Of a stretch of 64,000 bases of DNA, positions 49,332 to 57,577 are shown piece after piece (position 1 is the stretch's first letter; every line of letters begins with the position of its first letter). The position numbers and the translations under genes are program-made. This DNA is from Mycolicibacterium phlei (GTDB lineage Bacteria > Actinomycetota > Actinomycetes > Mycobacteriales > Mycobacteriaceae), in NCBI RefSeq assembly GCF_001583415.1, contig NZ_CP014475.1, forward strand, positions 3,906,001 to 3,970,000. Direction: 5' to 3'. A model generated the notes under the pieces. The model was not told the origin of the DNA, did no database searches, and saw only the letters and a list, made by a program, of their open reading frames with translations.

Positions 49332-50110
49332 CTTCCGAACGCCTTCTTCGCGGGGGTGGGCGACTCGGGCAGCACACCCGGATACGGCGCCTCCAGCGCC
49401 TCGCGCTGGATCTGGAACAGCCGGTCGCAGCCGGCCATCGCCACGTCGAGCATCTTGTCCAGCGTGGAGCGCGGGAACGTCGCACCCTCGCCGGTGCCCT
49501 GGATCTCGACCAGGGTGCCGGTGTCGGTGGCGACGACGTTCATGTCCACCTCGGCGCGCGAGTCCTCGCTGTAGGGCAGGTCCAGCCGGATACGGCCGTC
49601 GACGACGCCGACGCTGACCGCGGCGATCGCGCACGACAGCGGCCGCGGGTCCGACAGCTTGCCCGCCGCGCCCAGCCACGTGACCGCGTCGGCCAGCGCG
49701 ACGTAGGCGCCGGTGATCGCCGCCGTGCGGGTGCCGCCGTCGGCCTGCAGCACGTCGCAGTCGATCGCGATGGTGTTCTCCCCCAGCGCCGCCAGGTCGA
49801 TACAGGCCCGCAGCGACCGGCCGACCAGGCGGCTGATCTCCTGGGTGCGGCCCCCGACGCGGCCCTTCACCGACTCCCGGTCGGAGCGTTCGTGGGTGGC
49901 GGCGGGCAGCATCGCGTACTCGGCGGTCAGCCAGCCCAGACCCGATCCCTTGCGCCACCGGGGTACCCCCTCGGTGACGCTCGCGGTGCACATGACCCGC
50001 GTCTCACCGAACTCCACCAGCACCGATCCGGCCGGATGGGAGGTGAAACCGCGGGTGATACGGACGGGCCTCAGCTCGTCGTCGGCACGGCCGTCTTCTC
50101 TTGCGGTCAC
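49328..50110 (-). CDS. rph: Ribonuclease PH
   Basis: 260 residues, Rv1340 homologue. FGETRVMCTASV, AEYAMLPAATHERSDRE, GRTQEISRLVGRSLRA, DCDVLQADGGTRTAAITGA and VDMNVVATDTG are diagnostic. Trims tRNA 3' ends phosphorolytically. GTG at 50110. Ends overlapping rdgB. Confidence 0.95.
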   Translation of the reverse strand: MTAREDGRADDELRPVRITRGFTSHPAGSVLVEFGETRVMCTASVTEGVPRWRKGSGLGWLTAEYAMLPAATHERSDRESVKGRVGGRTQEISRLVGRSLRACIDLAALGENTIAIDCDVLQADGGTRTAAITGAYVALADAVTWLGAAGKLSDPRPLSCAIAAVSVGVVDGRIRLDLPYSEDSRAEVDMNVVATDTGTLVEIQGTGEGATFPRSTLDKMLDVAMAGCDRLFQIQREALEAPYPGVLPESPTPAKKAFGS

Positions 50111-50141
50111 GGCCCAACCCTATCGGCTCGACGGCACCCGG

Positions 50142-50915
50142 CTAGCGGCGCACCACGTCGAACGTCTCGTTGCACACCACCGCGTGCACCGGCCCGTCGA
50201 ACTCGGCCTTGGCCTCGCTGATGACGTCCTCGCGGCACGTCCACGGCGGGATGTGGGTGAGCAGCAGTTCGCCGACGCCGGCCTCGGCGGCCGCCCGGCC
50301 CGCCTCGGTGCCGGACATGTGCAGCCGCGGCGGCCGGTCCGGCGAGTGCGTCCACGACGCCTCGCACAGGAACACGTCGGCGCCGCGGGCCAGCTCGATC
50401 AGCTGGTCGCAGTAGCCGGTGTCACCGCTGTAGACCAGCACGGCGCCGTCGGAGTCGGTGATTCGCATCCCGTAGGACTCGGTCGGGTGGCAAACAAGGC
50501 GTGGCGTGACGCTCACCGAGCCGATCGAGACGGCCTCGTTGTCGACCCAGTGGCGGATCTCGAAGATGTCGGAGAAGTCGTCGATCTCACCGCCCTCGGG
50601 TGAGGACGCCGCACCGAGCCGGGCCCAGGTGTTGGCCGGGCCGTACATCACCCCGCGCTGCGGGGCGGGTGTCGGGTGGTAGCGCCGCCAGACGAACAGT
50701 CCCGGCAGGTCGAGGCAGTGATCGGCGTGCAGATGCGACAACAGCACGTAGACGTCGTTGGGATCGGCATGCCGTTGCAGAGCACCGAGAACGCCACCGC
50801 CGAAATCGAGCACCAACGGCGGCGTATCGGGCGCCGACACGAGATATCCGGACGCTGGCGAATCAGGCTCGACGACACTGCCGGAGCAGCCGAGAACGGT
50901 GATTCGCACGTCCAC
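50142..50915 (-). CDS. MBL-fold hydrolase, Rv1339-like cyclic nucleotide phosphodiesterase
   Basis: 257 residues. SHLHADHCLDL metal motif, VCHPTESYGMRI, VYSGDTGYCDQ and LLLTHIPPW are visible. Rv1339 of M. tuberculosis degrades cAMP (atypical class II phosphodiesterase), which fits the cyclase-rich lineage. GTG at 50915. 58 nt separate it from murI and 31 nt from rph. Confidence 0.88.
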   Translation of the reverse strand: MDVRITVLGCSGSVVEPDSPASGYLVSAPDTPPLVLDFGGGVLGALQRHADPNDVYVLLSHLHADHCLDLPGLFVWRRYHPTPAPQRGVMYGPANTWARLGAASSPEGGEIDDFSDIFEIRHWVDNEAVSIGSVSVTPRLVCHPTESYGMRITDSDGAVLVYSGDTGYCDQLIELARGADVFLCEASWTHSPDRPPRLHMSGTEAGRAAAEAGVGELLLTHIPPWTCREDVISEAKAEFDGPVHAVVCNETFDVVRR

Positions 50916-50973
50916 TAGCTTGCCATGCCCACCTGTGGTGTGACGAAAACATCGCCGCTTTACGCGACGGAAA

Positions 50974-51807
50974 TCATCTCGGCGCGCCCGAGTGACGTTG
51001 AACAGGCCGGACGCCGTCGAGGCTGGGCCCGAGGAATCGCGCCGCCAGCGCGGTGAACGCCTCCGGGTCGCCGGTGGCCTCGAACTGCCGCCGCACCGGC
51101 TCGCCGCCGTGCGGGCGCAGCAAATCGAGTTCGGTGAGCACCCGCAGCAGGTCCTTGGCGGTCTCCTCGGCGCTGGACACCAGCGTCACGTTGTCGCCCA
51201 TCGCCAGCTGGATCAGTCCCGACAGCATCGGGTAGTGCGTGCAGCCCAGCACCAGGGTGTCCACCCCGGCGCGCTGCAGCGGCTCCAGATAGCCCTCGGC
51301 CAGGCCGAGCACCTGGCGTCCGCTGGTCACACCGCGCTCGACGAAGTCGACGAACCGCGGGCAGGCCACCCCGAACACCTCGATGTCGCGGGCGGCGGCG
51401 AACGCGTCCTGGTACGCCCCCGACGCGATGGTCGCCTCGGTGCCGATGACGCCGATGCGGCCGTTGCGGGTGGTGGCCACCGCGCGCCGCACCGCGGGCA
51501 GGATGACCTCGACGACGGGCACCGGCGCGTAGCGTTCCCGCGCGTCGCGCAGACACGCCGACGACGCCGAGTTACAGGCGATCACAAGGGCTTTCACCCC
51601 GCGCTCGACGAGGTCGTCGCCGATGGCCAGCGCGTGCGCCCGGATCTCGGGGATGGTCAGCGGGCCGTACGGGCCGTTGGCGGTGTCGCCGACGTAGATG
51701 ATGTGCTCGTCGGGCAGCTGGTCGATGATCGCGCGGGCCACCGTCAGCCCGCCGACCCCGGAGTCGAAGATTCCGACCGGCGACTGCGGTGACGCGGCGC
51801 CCGTCAC
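50974..51807 (-). CDS. murI: Glutamate racemase
   Basis: 277 residues, Rv1338 homologue. IFDSGVGGLTVARAI, YVGDTANGPYG, catalytic Cys in VIACNSASSACL and in VLGCTHYPML. Makes D-glutamate for peptidoglycan. GTG at 51807 overlaps the rhomboid stop (GTGA). Confidence 0.95.
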   Translation of the reverse strand: MTGAASPQSPVGIFDSGVGGLTVARAIIDQLPDEHIIYVGDTANGPYGPLTIPEIRAHALAIGDDLVERGVKALVIACNSASSACLRDARERYAPVPVVEVILPAVRRAVATTRNGRIGVIGTEATIASGAYQDAFAAARDIEVFGVACPRFVDFVERGVTSGRQVLGLAEGYLEPLQRAGVDTLVLGCTHYPMLSGLIQLAMGDNVTLVSSAEETAKDLLRVLTELDLLRPHGGEPVRRQFEATGDPEAFTALAARFLGPSLDGVRPVQRHSGAPR

Positions 51808-52493
51808 GACGCCGGGTACGGGTTCGGCGACGTGCGCTTGCGGCGTTCCCGCGCTTTGCGTTCCGGACCGGACAGCAGGTATGCGGCCAGGATGCCGGCG
51901 ACGGCGCCGCTGAGGTGGCCCTGCCAGGACACCCCCGGTGTGCCGGGCAGCACCCCGAGCAGCACGCTGCCGTACACCAGCAGCACCACCACGCCGACGA
52001 CGATCTCCCACACCTTGCGGGTGAAGAACCCGAACACGATGAGGAATGCCAGCCAGCCGAAGATCAGGCCGGACGCGCCGATGTGGTTGGCCTGGCAGCG
52101 CACGTACGCCGCCACGTACGGGCAGTGCATGCCGACGTTGCCGATCAGCCAGGTGCCCAGCCCGCCGAGGAGCCAGATGATCGCGGTGGCCGCGACGAAC
52201 CGGCCCATCCCCGCCAACGTCATCAGGAAGCCGAGCACCAGCGCCGGACCGGTGTTGGCGATCAGGTGCTGCCAGTCCGCGTGCAGCAGCGGCGAGAACA
52301 GGATGCCCCACAGCCCCTCGGTGTCCAGGGGTTTGATGCCGTTGTCGTCGAGCCGATGGTCGGTCACGGTGTCGACCGCCTCGATCACCCACAGCAGCGC
52401 GACGAAGCTCACCACGGTCAGGCCGCCGACCACCCAGCCCGGCCGTTTCCTCGGCTGCGGGGCGGGGGCGTGGCCAGGACCGCTTAAGCCCAT
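51804..52493 (-). CDS. Rhomboid-family intramembrane protease
   Basis: 229 residues, Rv1337 homologue. Spans include LLHADWQHLIANTGPALVLG, the Ser motif HIGASGLIFGW and the catalytic-His region SWQGHLSGAVAG. ATG at 52493 overlaps the cysM end by 10 bp. Substrates unknown. Confidence 0.92.
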   Translation of the reverse strand: MGLSGPGHAPAPQPRKRPGWVVGGLTVVSFVALLWVIEAVDTVTDHRLDDNGIKPLDTEGLWGILFSPLLHADWQHLIANTGPALVLGFLMTLAGMGRFVAATAIIWLLGGLGTWLIGNVGMHCPYVAAYVRCQANHIGASGLIFGWLAFLIVFGFFTRKVWEIVVGVVVLLVYGSVLLGVLPGTPGVSWQGHLSGAVAGILAAYLLSGPERKARERRKRTSPNPYPAS

Positions 52494-53455
52494 AGTTGAC
52501 CTTCCAACGCGTCTTCGGCGTCGTCCAGGCTACCGGCGTAGGCACCGGTGGACAGATACTTCCAGCCGGCGTCGGCGACGATGAACGCGATGTCGGCGCG
52601 CTCCCCCGCCGCGACGGCCTTGGCCGCCATGCCCAGCGCCGCGTGCAGCACCGCGCCGGTGGAGATACCCGCGAAAATGCCCTCCTGCGCGACGAGTTCG
52701 CGGGTGCGCCGGACCGCGTCGTAGGAGCCCACCGAGAAGCGGGTGGTCAGCACGTCCGGGTCGTAGAGCTCGGGGATGAAGCCCTCGTCGATGTTGCGCA
52801 GCGCGTAAACGCCTTCGCCGTAACGGGGTTCGGCGGCGACGATCTTGACGTCCGGGTTCTGCTCACGCAGGTACCGTCCGGTGCCCATCAACGTGCCGGT
52901 GGTGCCGAGTCCGGCGACGAAGTGCGTGACCTCGGGCAGGTCAGCCCAGATCTCCGGACCGGTGCCCTCGTAGTGCGCCAGCGCGTTGGCCGGGTTGCCG
53001 TACTGGTACAGCATCACCCACGAAGGGTTCTGTGCGGCAAGTTCTTTCGCGTGCGCGACGGCGGTGTTGGAGCCGCCCTCGGCCGGGGAGAAGATGATCT
53101 TCGCGCCGTACAGTTCGAGCAGCTGACGCCGTTCGATCGAGGTGTTCTCCGGCATCACGCAGATCATCCGGTAGCCCTTCAGCGAGGCCGCCATCGCCAT
53201 CGAGATACCGGTGTTGCCACTCGTCGGCTCCAGGATCGTGGCGCCCGGTTTCAGCAGGCCCTGGCGCTCGGCCTCCTCGATCATCCGCAGCGCGGGCCGG
53301 TCCTTGATCGATCCGGTCGGGTTGCGGTCCTCGAGCTTGGCCCACAGCCGCACATGCGGGCCGTCGGGGCCGTCGTCCCAGCGCGGGGACATCCGCTGCA
53401 GGCCCACCAGGGGCGTGTTTCCCAGCGCCTCCAGCAGCGAGTCGTAGCGCGTCAT
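52484..53455 (-). CDS. cysM: CysM, O-phosphoserine sulfhydrylase using CysO thiocarboxylate
   Basis: 323 residues. PLP Lys in NPTGSIKDRPA, EPTSGNTGISMAMA, GTTGTLMGTGRYLRE and the serine-rich ISTGAVLHA. In M. tuberculosis it takes sulfide from CysO-COSH to make CysO-cysteine. ATG at 53455 overlaps the cysO stop; mec follows cysO in the operon order mec-cysO-cysM. Confidence 0.95.
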   Translation of the reverse strand: MTRYDSLLEALGNTPLVGLQRMSPRWDDGPDGPHVRLWAKLEDRNPTGSIKDRPALRMIEEAERQGLLKPGATILEPTSGNTGISMAMAASLKGYRMICVMPENTSIERRQLLELYGAKIIFSPAEGGSNTAVAHAKELAAQNPSWVMLYQYGNPANALAHYEGTGPEIWADLPEVTHFVAGLGTTGTLMGTGRYLREQNPDVKIVAAEPRYGEGVYALRNIDEGFIPELYDPDVLTTRFSVGSYDAVRRTRELVAQEGIFAGISTGAVLHAALGMAAKAVAAGERADIAFIVADAGWKYLSTGAYAGSLDDAEDALEGQLWA

Positions 53456-53748
53456 CGGACGCCTACTGCGCCTCCTGCGACCGCAGGAAGGATCGTCACC
53501 GAGTCGCCGTCGCTGATCGCGGTGTCCAGCCCGCCCGAGAACCGCACGTCCTCGTCGTTGACGTAGATGTTGACGAAACGGTTGAGCTTGCCGGGGTTGT
53601 CCTTGTCCATCAGGCGCTCGGAGATCCCGGGGTGGTTGGCGTCCAGGTCGCTGATCACCGCGGCCAGGGTGTCGCCGTTGGCGGTGACGCGCTTCTCCCC
53701 GCCGGTCAGCGGGCGCAGGATGGTCGGGATCGACACGGTTACGGGCAT
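53452..53748 (-). CDS. cysO: CysO sulfur-carrier protein with C-terminal extension
   Basis: 98 residues, ubiquitin-like fold: PTILRPLTGGEKRV, LMDKDNPGKLNRFVNIYVND, EDVRFSGGLDTAISDGDSV, then ILPAVAGG. Unlike M. tuberculosis CysO, which stops at GG, five residues (AVGVR) follow. They must be removed before thiocarboxylation if this reading is right; Mec (JAMM protease, next gene) is the candidate. ATG at 53748. Confidence 0.93.
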   Translation of the reverse strand: MPVTVSIPTILRPLTGGEKRVTANGDTLAAVISDLDANHPGISERLMDKDNPGKLNRFVNIYVNDEDVRFSGGLDTAISDGDSVTILPAVAGGAVGVR

Positions 53749-53761
53749 CGGGTGAGCCTTT

Positions 53762-54175
53762 CTAGTACTGCTCGACGATTTGGACGGGTTCTTCGGTCAC
53801 GACGCCGTCGACGATGCGGTAGCTCCGCAGTTCGTGCTGTTCCGGGTCCCGGGTGGACACCAGCACGTAGTGGGCGTCGGGTTCTTGTGCCAGCGAGATG
53901 TCGGTGCGGCTGGGGTACGCCTCGGTCGCGGTGTGCGAGTGGTAGATGACGACGGGCACCTCGTCGTTGTCGTCCATCTCGCGCCACACCCGCAGCTGCT
54001 CCATGGAGTCGAACCGGTAGAAGGTCGGCGAGCGCTCGGCGTTGAGCATCCTGATGAACCGCTCCGGCCGATCGGAGCCCTCCGGTCCCGCGATCACCCC
54101 ACACGCCTCATCGGGATGGTCTTCGCGCGCGTGCGCGACCATCGCGTCGACCAGGTCCGCCCGGATCACCAGCAA
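53762..54175 (-). CDS. mec: Mec, JAMM/Mov34 metalloprotease that releases cysteine from CysO
   Basis: 137 residues, Rv1334 homologue. JAMM motif: catalytic Glu24 in DEACGVIAGP, YHSHTATEAYPSRTD. It hydrolyses CysO-Cys and may also trim the CysO tail. TTG at 54175 follows GGTGAG; GTG at 54169 is an alternative. Overall order mec-cysO-cysM gives the alternative cysteine pathway. Confidence 0.92.
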   Translation of the reverse strand: MLVIRADLVDAMVAHAREDHPDEACGVIAGPEGSDRPERFIRMLNAERSPTFYRFDSMEQLRVWREMDDNDEVPVVIYHSHTATEAYPSRTDISLAQEPDAHYVLVSTRDPEQHELRSYRIVDGVVTEEPVQIVEQY

Positions 54176-54236
54176 GCCAGCTCACCCCTTTCTGCCCGAA
54201 ACTGTATTCCAGCAGGGCAAAGACCGACTAAACCGG

Positions 54237-55265
54237 TTACTCGAACGCTCCCGGCAACATGTCGCGGTAACTCGGTATTCCGGCCACCGACGTCGCGGAG
54301 AGCACAGCGACCATCACGGCACGGGCCAGCACGTCCGCCGCGGCGGCGCCGACCTCGGAGACCAGCGGCACCTCCGGTGACATCGACGCCGGGGTGCGCG
54401 GGTCCAGCGGCACCTCGACGGCACCGGTGGCCAGCGCGAACACGGTGTCCCCGTCGTGCGGGGTGTGGCACGGCCGCAGCGTGCGGGCCAGCCCGTCGTG
54501 GGCGGCCACCGCGACCCGCCGGCAGCCTGCCGGGCTGAGCGCGGCGTCGGTGGCCACCACCGCGATGGTGGTGTTGAGCGGGCTGAACTCCTGATGGCGG
54601 GCGGCGTAGGCGGCGATCTGGTCGGCGGGCGGGCGGCGCAGCCCGAACTCCTCGATCTGGTAGGCCAGCCAGGGCAGCCCGGTGGCCGGGTCGATCGCGT
54701 CGCCCGCGGCGTTGACCACCACGATGGCCCCGACCGTGACGCCGGAGGCGAGCTGTGTGGACGCCGTGCCCACCCCGCCCTTGAGCACACCGACCCGCGC
54801 GCCGGTGCCGCCGCCGACGGTGCCGACCGCGACGTCGGTGCCCGCGGTGCGGGCGGCCTCGTAGCCGAACTCCGCGGTCGGCCGGCACTGCCATCCGCCG
54901 ACCGGCAGGTCGAACACCACCGCGGCGGGCACGATCGGCACCACCCCGCCGTCGAGCGCGACGCCGCGGCCCTGCTCCTCCAGCCAGCGCATCACCCCGT
55001 CGGCGGTCGCCAGCCCGTAGGCGCTGCCGCCGCTGAGCACCACGGCGTCGACGTGCCGCACGGAGTTGATCGGGTCGAGCAGGTCGGTCTCGCGGGTGCC
55101 GGGCGCGCCGCCTCGGCCGTCGACGCCGCCGACGGTGCCCGGCGGCGGCAGCACGACGGTGGTGCCGCTGGCCCACCCCGAGCCGAGCGTGACATCCGGG
55201 TCGATCCGCTGGTACTGCCCGACGCGGATTCCCGCCACATCGGTGATCGACCCGGGTGCGTTCAT
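54237..55265 (-). CDS. P1 family peptidase (DmpA/BapA, Ntn-type)
   Basis: 342 residues, Rv1333 homologue. AVVLSGGSAYGLATADGVM, GTVGGGTGARVG and the self-cleavage region FSPLNTTIAVVATDAAL, with the nucleophile Thr at about residue 232. Aminopeptidase or autocleaving hydrolase of unknown substrate. Start ATG at 55265 overlaps the DUF2017 stop by ATGA. Confidence 0.9.
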   Translation of the reverse strand: MNAPGSITDVAGIRVGQYQRIDPDVTLGSGWASGTTVVLPPPGTVGGVDGRGGAPGTRETDLLDPINSVRHVDAVVLSGGSAYGLATADGVMRWLEEQGRGVALDGGVVPIVPAAVVFDLPVGGWQCRPTAEFGYEAARTAGTDVAVGTVGGGTGARVGVLKGGVGTASTQLASGVTVGAIVVVNAAGDAIDPATGLPWLAYQIEEFGLRRPPADQIAAYAARHQEFSPLNTTIAVVATDAALSPAGCRRVAVAAHDGLARTLRPCHTPHDGDTVFALATGAVEVPLDPRTPASMSPEVPLVSEVGAAAADVLARAVMVAVLSATSVAGIPSYRDMLPGAFE

Positions 55266-55846
55266 CTGTTCTTTCCCATCAATCCGAGAACCAGGTACTC
55301 CTGCAGCACGGTCAACCAGTGGTACACATCGAGGTGACCGGACATCGGGTGGTCGGGCGGCAGCGCGTCGGGGCTGTCCGGCCCGATGTTGAGCATGGTC
55401 CCCAGCGCCAGCCGCATGTCGTTGACGGCGGCGGCCCAGGCGTGGGCGTCGTCCTCGGACAACTCGAACTTGCCGCCCTGCGGGGGCAATGTCTTCAAAA
55501 GCGTCTGCGCGGCTTGCCGTTTCGCGTCGATGATCTCCGGCTCGTGCAGGCTGCGCAGCGCGCTGTTGAGGCTCTCCGCGGCGCCGGAGCCGGCCGGGTG
55601 GTCGGTCTGCGGGCGGAAGAAGTCCGGCAGCAGCCGCTTCATCGTGTCGTCGGCAGGCGGTGCCGTGTGACCGGTGCGGATTCCGGTGATGGCCTCGAGT
55701 TCGTCTGCGGGCGCTGACGATTCGCGGTCGTCGAGCATGCCGATCAGCGACTGGGCCAGACTCTGCAGCAGCGCGGCCTCGTGCGCCGCAAGGGCGGATC
55801 GAAATCGCGGACCGTCAGGGGTTTCGACCCGTTTCCATTTACGCAC
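55262..55846 (-). CDS. DUF2017 protein (Rv1332 homologue)
   Basis: 194 residues, mostly alpha-helical: LAAHEAALLQSLAQSLIGML, MKRLLPDFFRP, and DVYHWLTVLQEYLVLGLMG at the C-terminus. Function unknown; conserved next to clpS in actinobacteria. GTG at 55846, 7 nt after clpS. Confidence 0.85.
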   Translation of the reverse strand: MRKWKRVETPDGPRFRSALAAHEAALLQSLAQSLIGMLDDRESSAPADELEAITGIRTGHTAPPADDTMKRLLPDFFRPQTDHPAGSGAAESLNSALRSLHEPEIIDAKRQAAQTLLKTLPPQGGKFELSEDDAHAWAAAVNDMRLALGTMLNIGPDSPDALPPDHPMSGHLDVYHWLTVLQEYLVLGLMGKNR

Positions 55847-55853
55847 GTGTCTG

Positions 55854-56162
55854 TCAGCGATCCTGCTGCATGGTCGCCCACAGGCCCGCGGCGTGGAGCT
55901 TGGACACGTCGATCTCCATCGCCTCCCGACTACCCGACGAGACCACCGCCTTGCCCTCGTTGTGGACCTGAAGCATCAGCTTGGTGGCGTGCGGCTCGCT
56001 GTAGCCGAACAGCTTCTGGAAGACGTAGGTCACGTACGTCATCAGATTCACCGGGTCATCCCAGACGATGGTCACCCACGGGGTGTCGGTGGCTGTGTCC
56101 TCACCCTGGATGGACTCGACGTCCTCGCGGATCCCCGGTCGAGCCATGGCCGGCGTCACCAT
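55854..56162 (-). CDS. clpS: ClpS, N-end rule adaptor of ClpAP/ClpCP
   Basis: About 102 residues. TPWVTIVWDDPVNLMTYVTY, VFQKLFGYSEPHATKLMLQV and VHNEGKAVVSSGSREAMEID are diagnostic. Delivers N-degron proteins to Clp. ATG at 56162 (ATG at 56147 possible). Divergent from pncB over 53 nt. Confidence 0.93.
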   Translation of the reverse strand: MVTPAMARPGIREDVESIQGEDTATDTPWVTIVWDDPVNLMTYVTYVFQKLFGYSEPHATKLMLQVHNEGKAVVSSGSREAMEIDVSKLHAAGLWATMQQDR

Positions 56163-56215
56163 GGGATCAGGATAGCCAACACCCCGCAGCGGCCACGAGC
56201 TACTACGGTGAGCGT

Positions 56216-57523
56216 GTGACCGCCGCATCCTCGGCCCTGCTCACCGACAAGTACGAGCTGACGATGCTCGCGGCTGCGCTGCGCGACGGCACCGCGCACC
56301 GGCGCACCACCTTCGAGGTGTTCGCCCGCCGGCTGCCGGAGGGCCGCCGCTACGGGGTGGTGGCGGGTACGGCGCGCTTCATGGAAGCGTTGGCGCAGTT
56401 CCGATTCGACGACGACGTGCTGTCGTCGCTGGCGCGGTTCCTGGACCGCGACACGCTGGACTACCTGGCCGGCTACCGGTTCCGCGGCGATATCGACGGC
56501 TATCCGGAGGGCGAGCTCTACTTCCCGGGCTCACCGGTGTTGTCGGTGCACGGCACGTTCGCCGAGTGCGTGCTGCTGGAGACGCTGGCGCTGTCGATCC
56601 TCAATCACGACAGCGCGATCGCCTCGGCGGCCGCCCGCATGGTCAGCGCTGCCGAGGGCCGCCCACTGATCGAGATGGGTTCGCGGCGCACCCACGAGAG
56701 CGCCGCCGTGGCCGCCGCGCGCGCCGCGTACATCGCGGGCTTCGCCGGCTCGTCGAACCTGGAGGCCGAGCACCGCTACGGGGTGCCCGCGATGGGCACC
56801 AGCGCCCACGCGTTCACGCTGCTGCACACCCGGGCCGACGGCCCCGACGAGCGGGCCGCGTTCCGGGCTCAGGTCGACGCGCTGGGGGTGGGCACCACGC
56901 TGCTGGTGGACACCTACGACATCACCGCGGGGGTGGCGGCCGCGATCGAGGTGGCCGGCCCCGAGCTGGGCGCGGTACGCATCGACTCCGGTGACCTGTG
57001 GGTGCTGGCCCGCCAGGTGCGCCAGCAGCTCGACCGCCTCGGCGCGACGAAGACCCGCATCGTGGTGTCCGGCGATCTCGACGAGTTCGCGATCGCCTCG
57101 CTGAGGGCCGAACCCGTCGATATCTACGGCGTGGGCACCTCGGTGGTGACCGGCTCGGGCGCGCCCACCGCGGGCATGGTCTACAAGCTGACCGAGGTCG
57201 ACGGGATCCCGGTGGAGAAACGCAGCACGCACAAGGAGTCCCACGGCGGGCGCAAGCAGGCGCTGCGGCTGGCCAAGCGCACCGGCACCGCCGTCGAGGA
57301 GATCGTCCACCCCTACGACCGGCCGCCGCAGACACCCGACGGGTTGACGGCGCGACCGCTGACCGTGCCGCTGATGCGCGGCGGTGACCTGGTCTCCGAT
57401 CTGGATCTGGCGGCCGCCCGCGGCCGCGTCGCCGCCGGGCTGAAGAGCCTGCCGTGGGACGGGCTGGCACTGTCGCGCGGTGAACCGGCGATCCGGACGC
57501 GGCTGATCCCGCCCGGGGCCTAG
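56216..57523 (+). CDS. pncB: Nicotinate phosphoribosyltransferase
   Basis: 435 residues, Rv1330c homologue. LTDKYELTMLAAALRDGTAH, GSRRTHESAAVAAARAAYIA, VRIDSGDLWVLARQVR and GVGTSVVTGSGAPT place it in the NAPRTase family. Salvages nicotinate to NaMN. GTG at 56216. A 54-nt gap then dinG on the same strand. Confidence 0.93.
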   Translation: MTAASSALLTDKYELTMLAAALRDGTAHRRTTFEVFARRLPEGRRYGVVAGTARFMEALAQFRFDDDVLSSLARFLDRDTLDYLAGYRFRGDIDGYPEGELYFPGSPVLSVHGTFAECVLLETLALSILNHDSAIASAAARMVSAAEGRPLIEMGSRRTHESAAVAAARAAYIAGFAGSSNLEAEHRYGVPAMGTSAHAFTLLHTRADGPDERAAFRAQVDALGVGTTLLVDTYDITAGVAAAIEVAGPELGAVRIDSGDLWVLARQVRQQLDRLGATKTRIVVSGDLDEFAIASLRAEPVDIYGVGTSVVTGSGAPTAGMVYKLTEVDGIPVEKRSTHKESHGGRKQALRLAKRTGTAVEEIVHPYDRPPQTPDGLTARPLTVPLMRGGDLVSDLDLAAARGRVAAGLKSLPWDGLALSRGEPAIRTRLIPPGA

Positions 57524-57577
57524 GGGGGTTGGGCACTGTCCGGCATACCTGACGTCACCGAGCTGCTGTCCGCCGCG

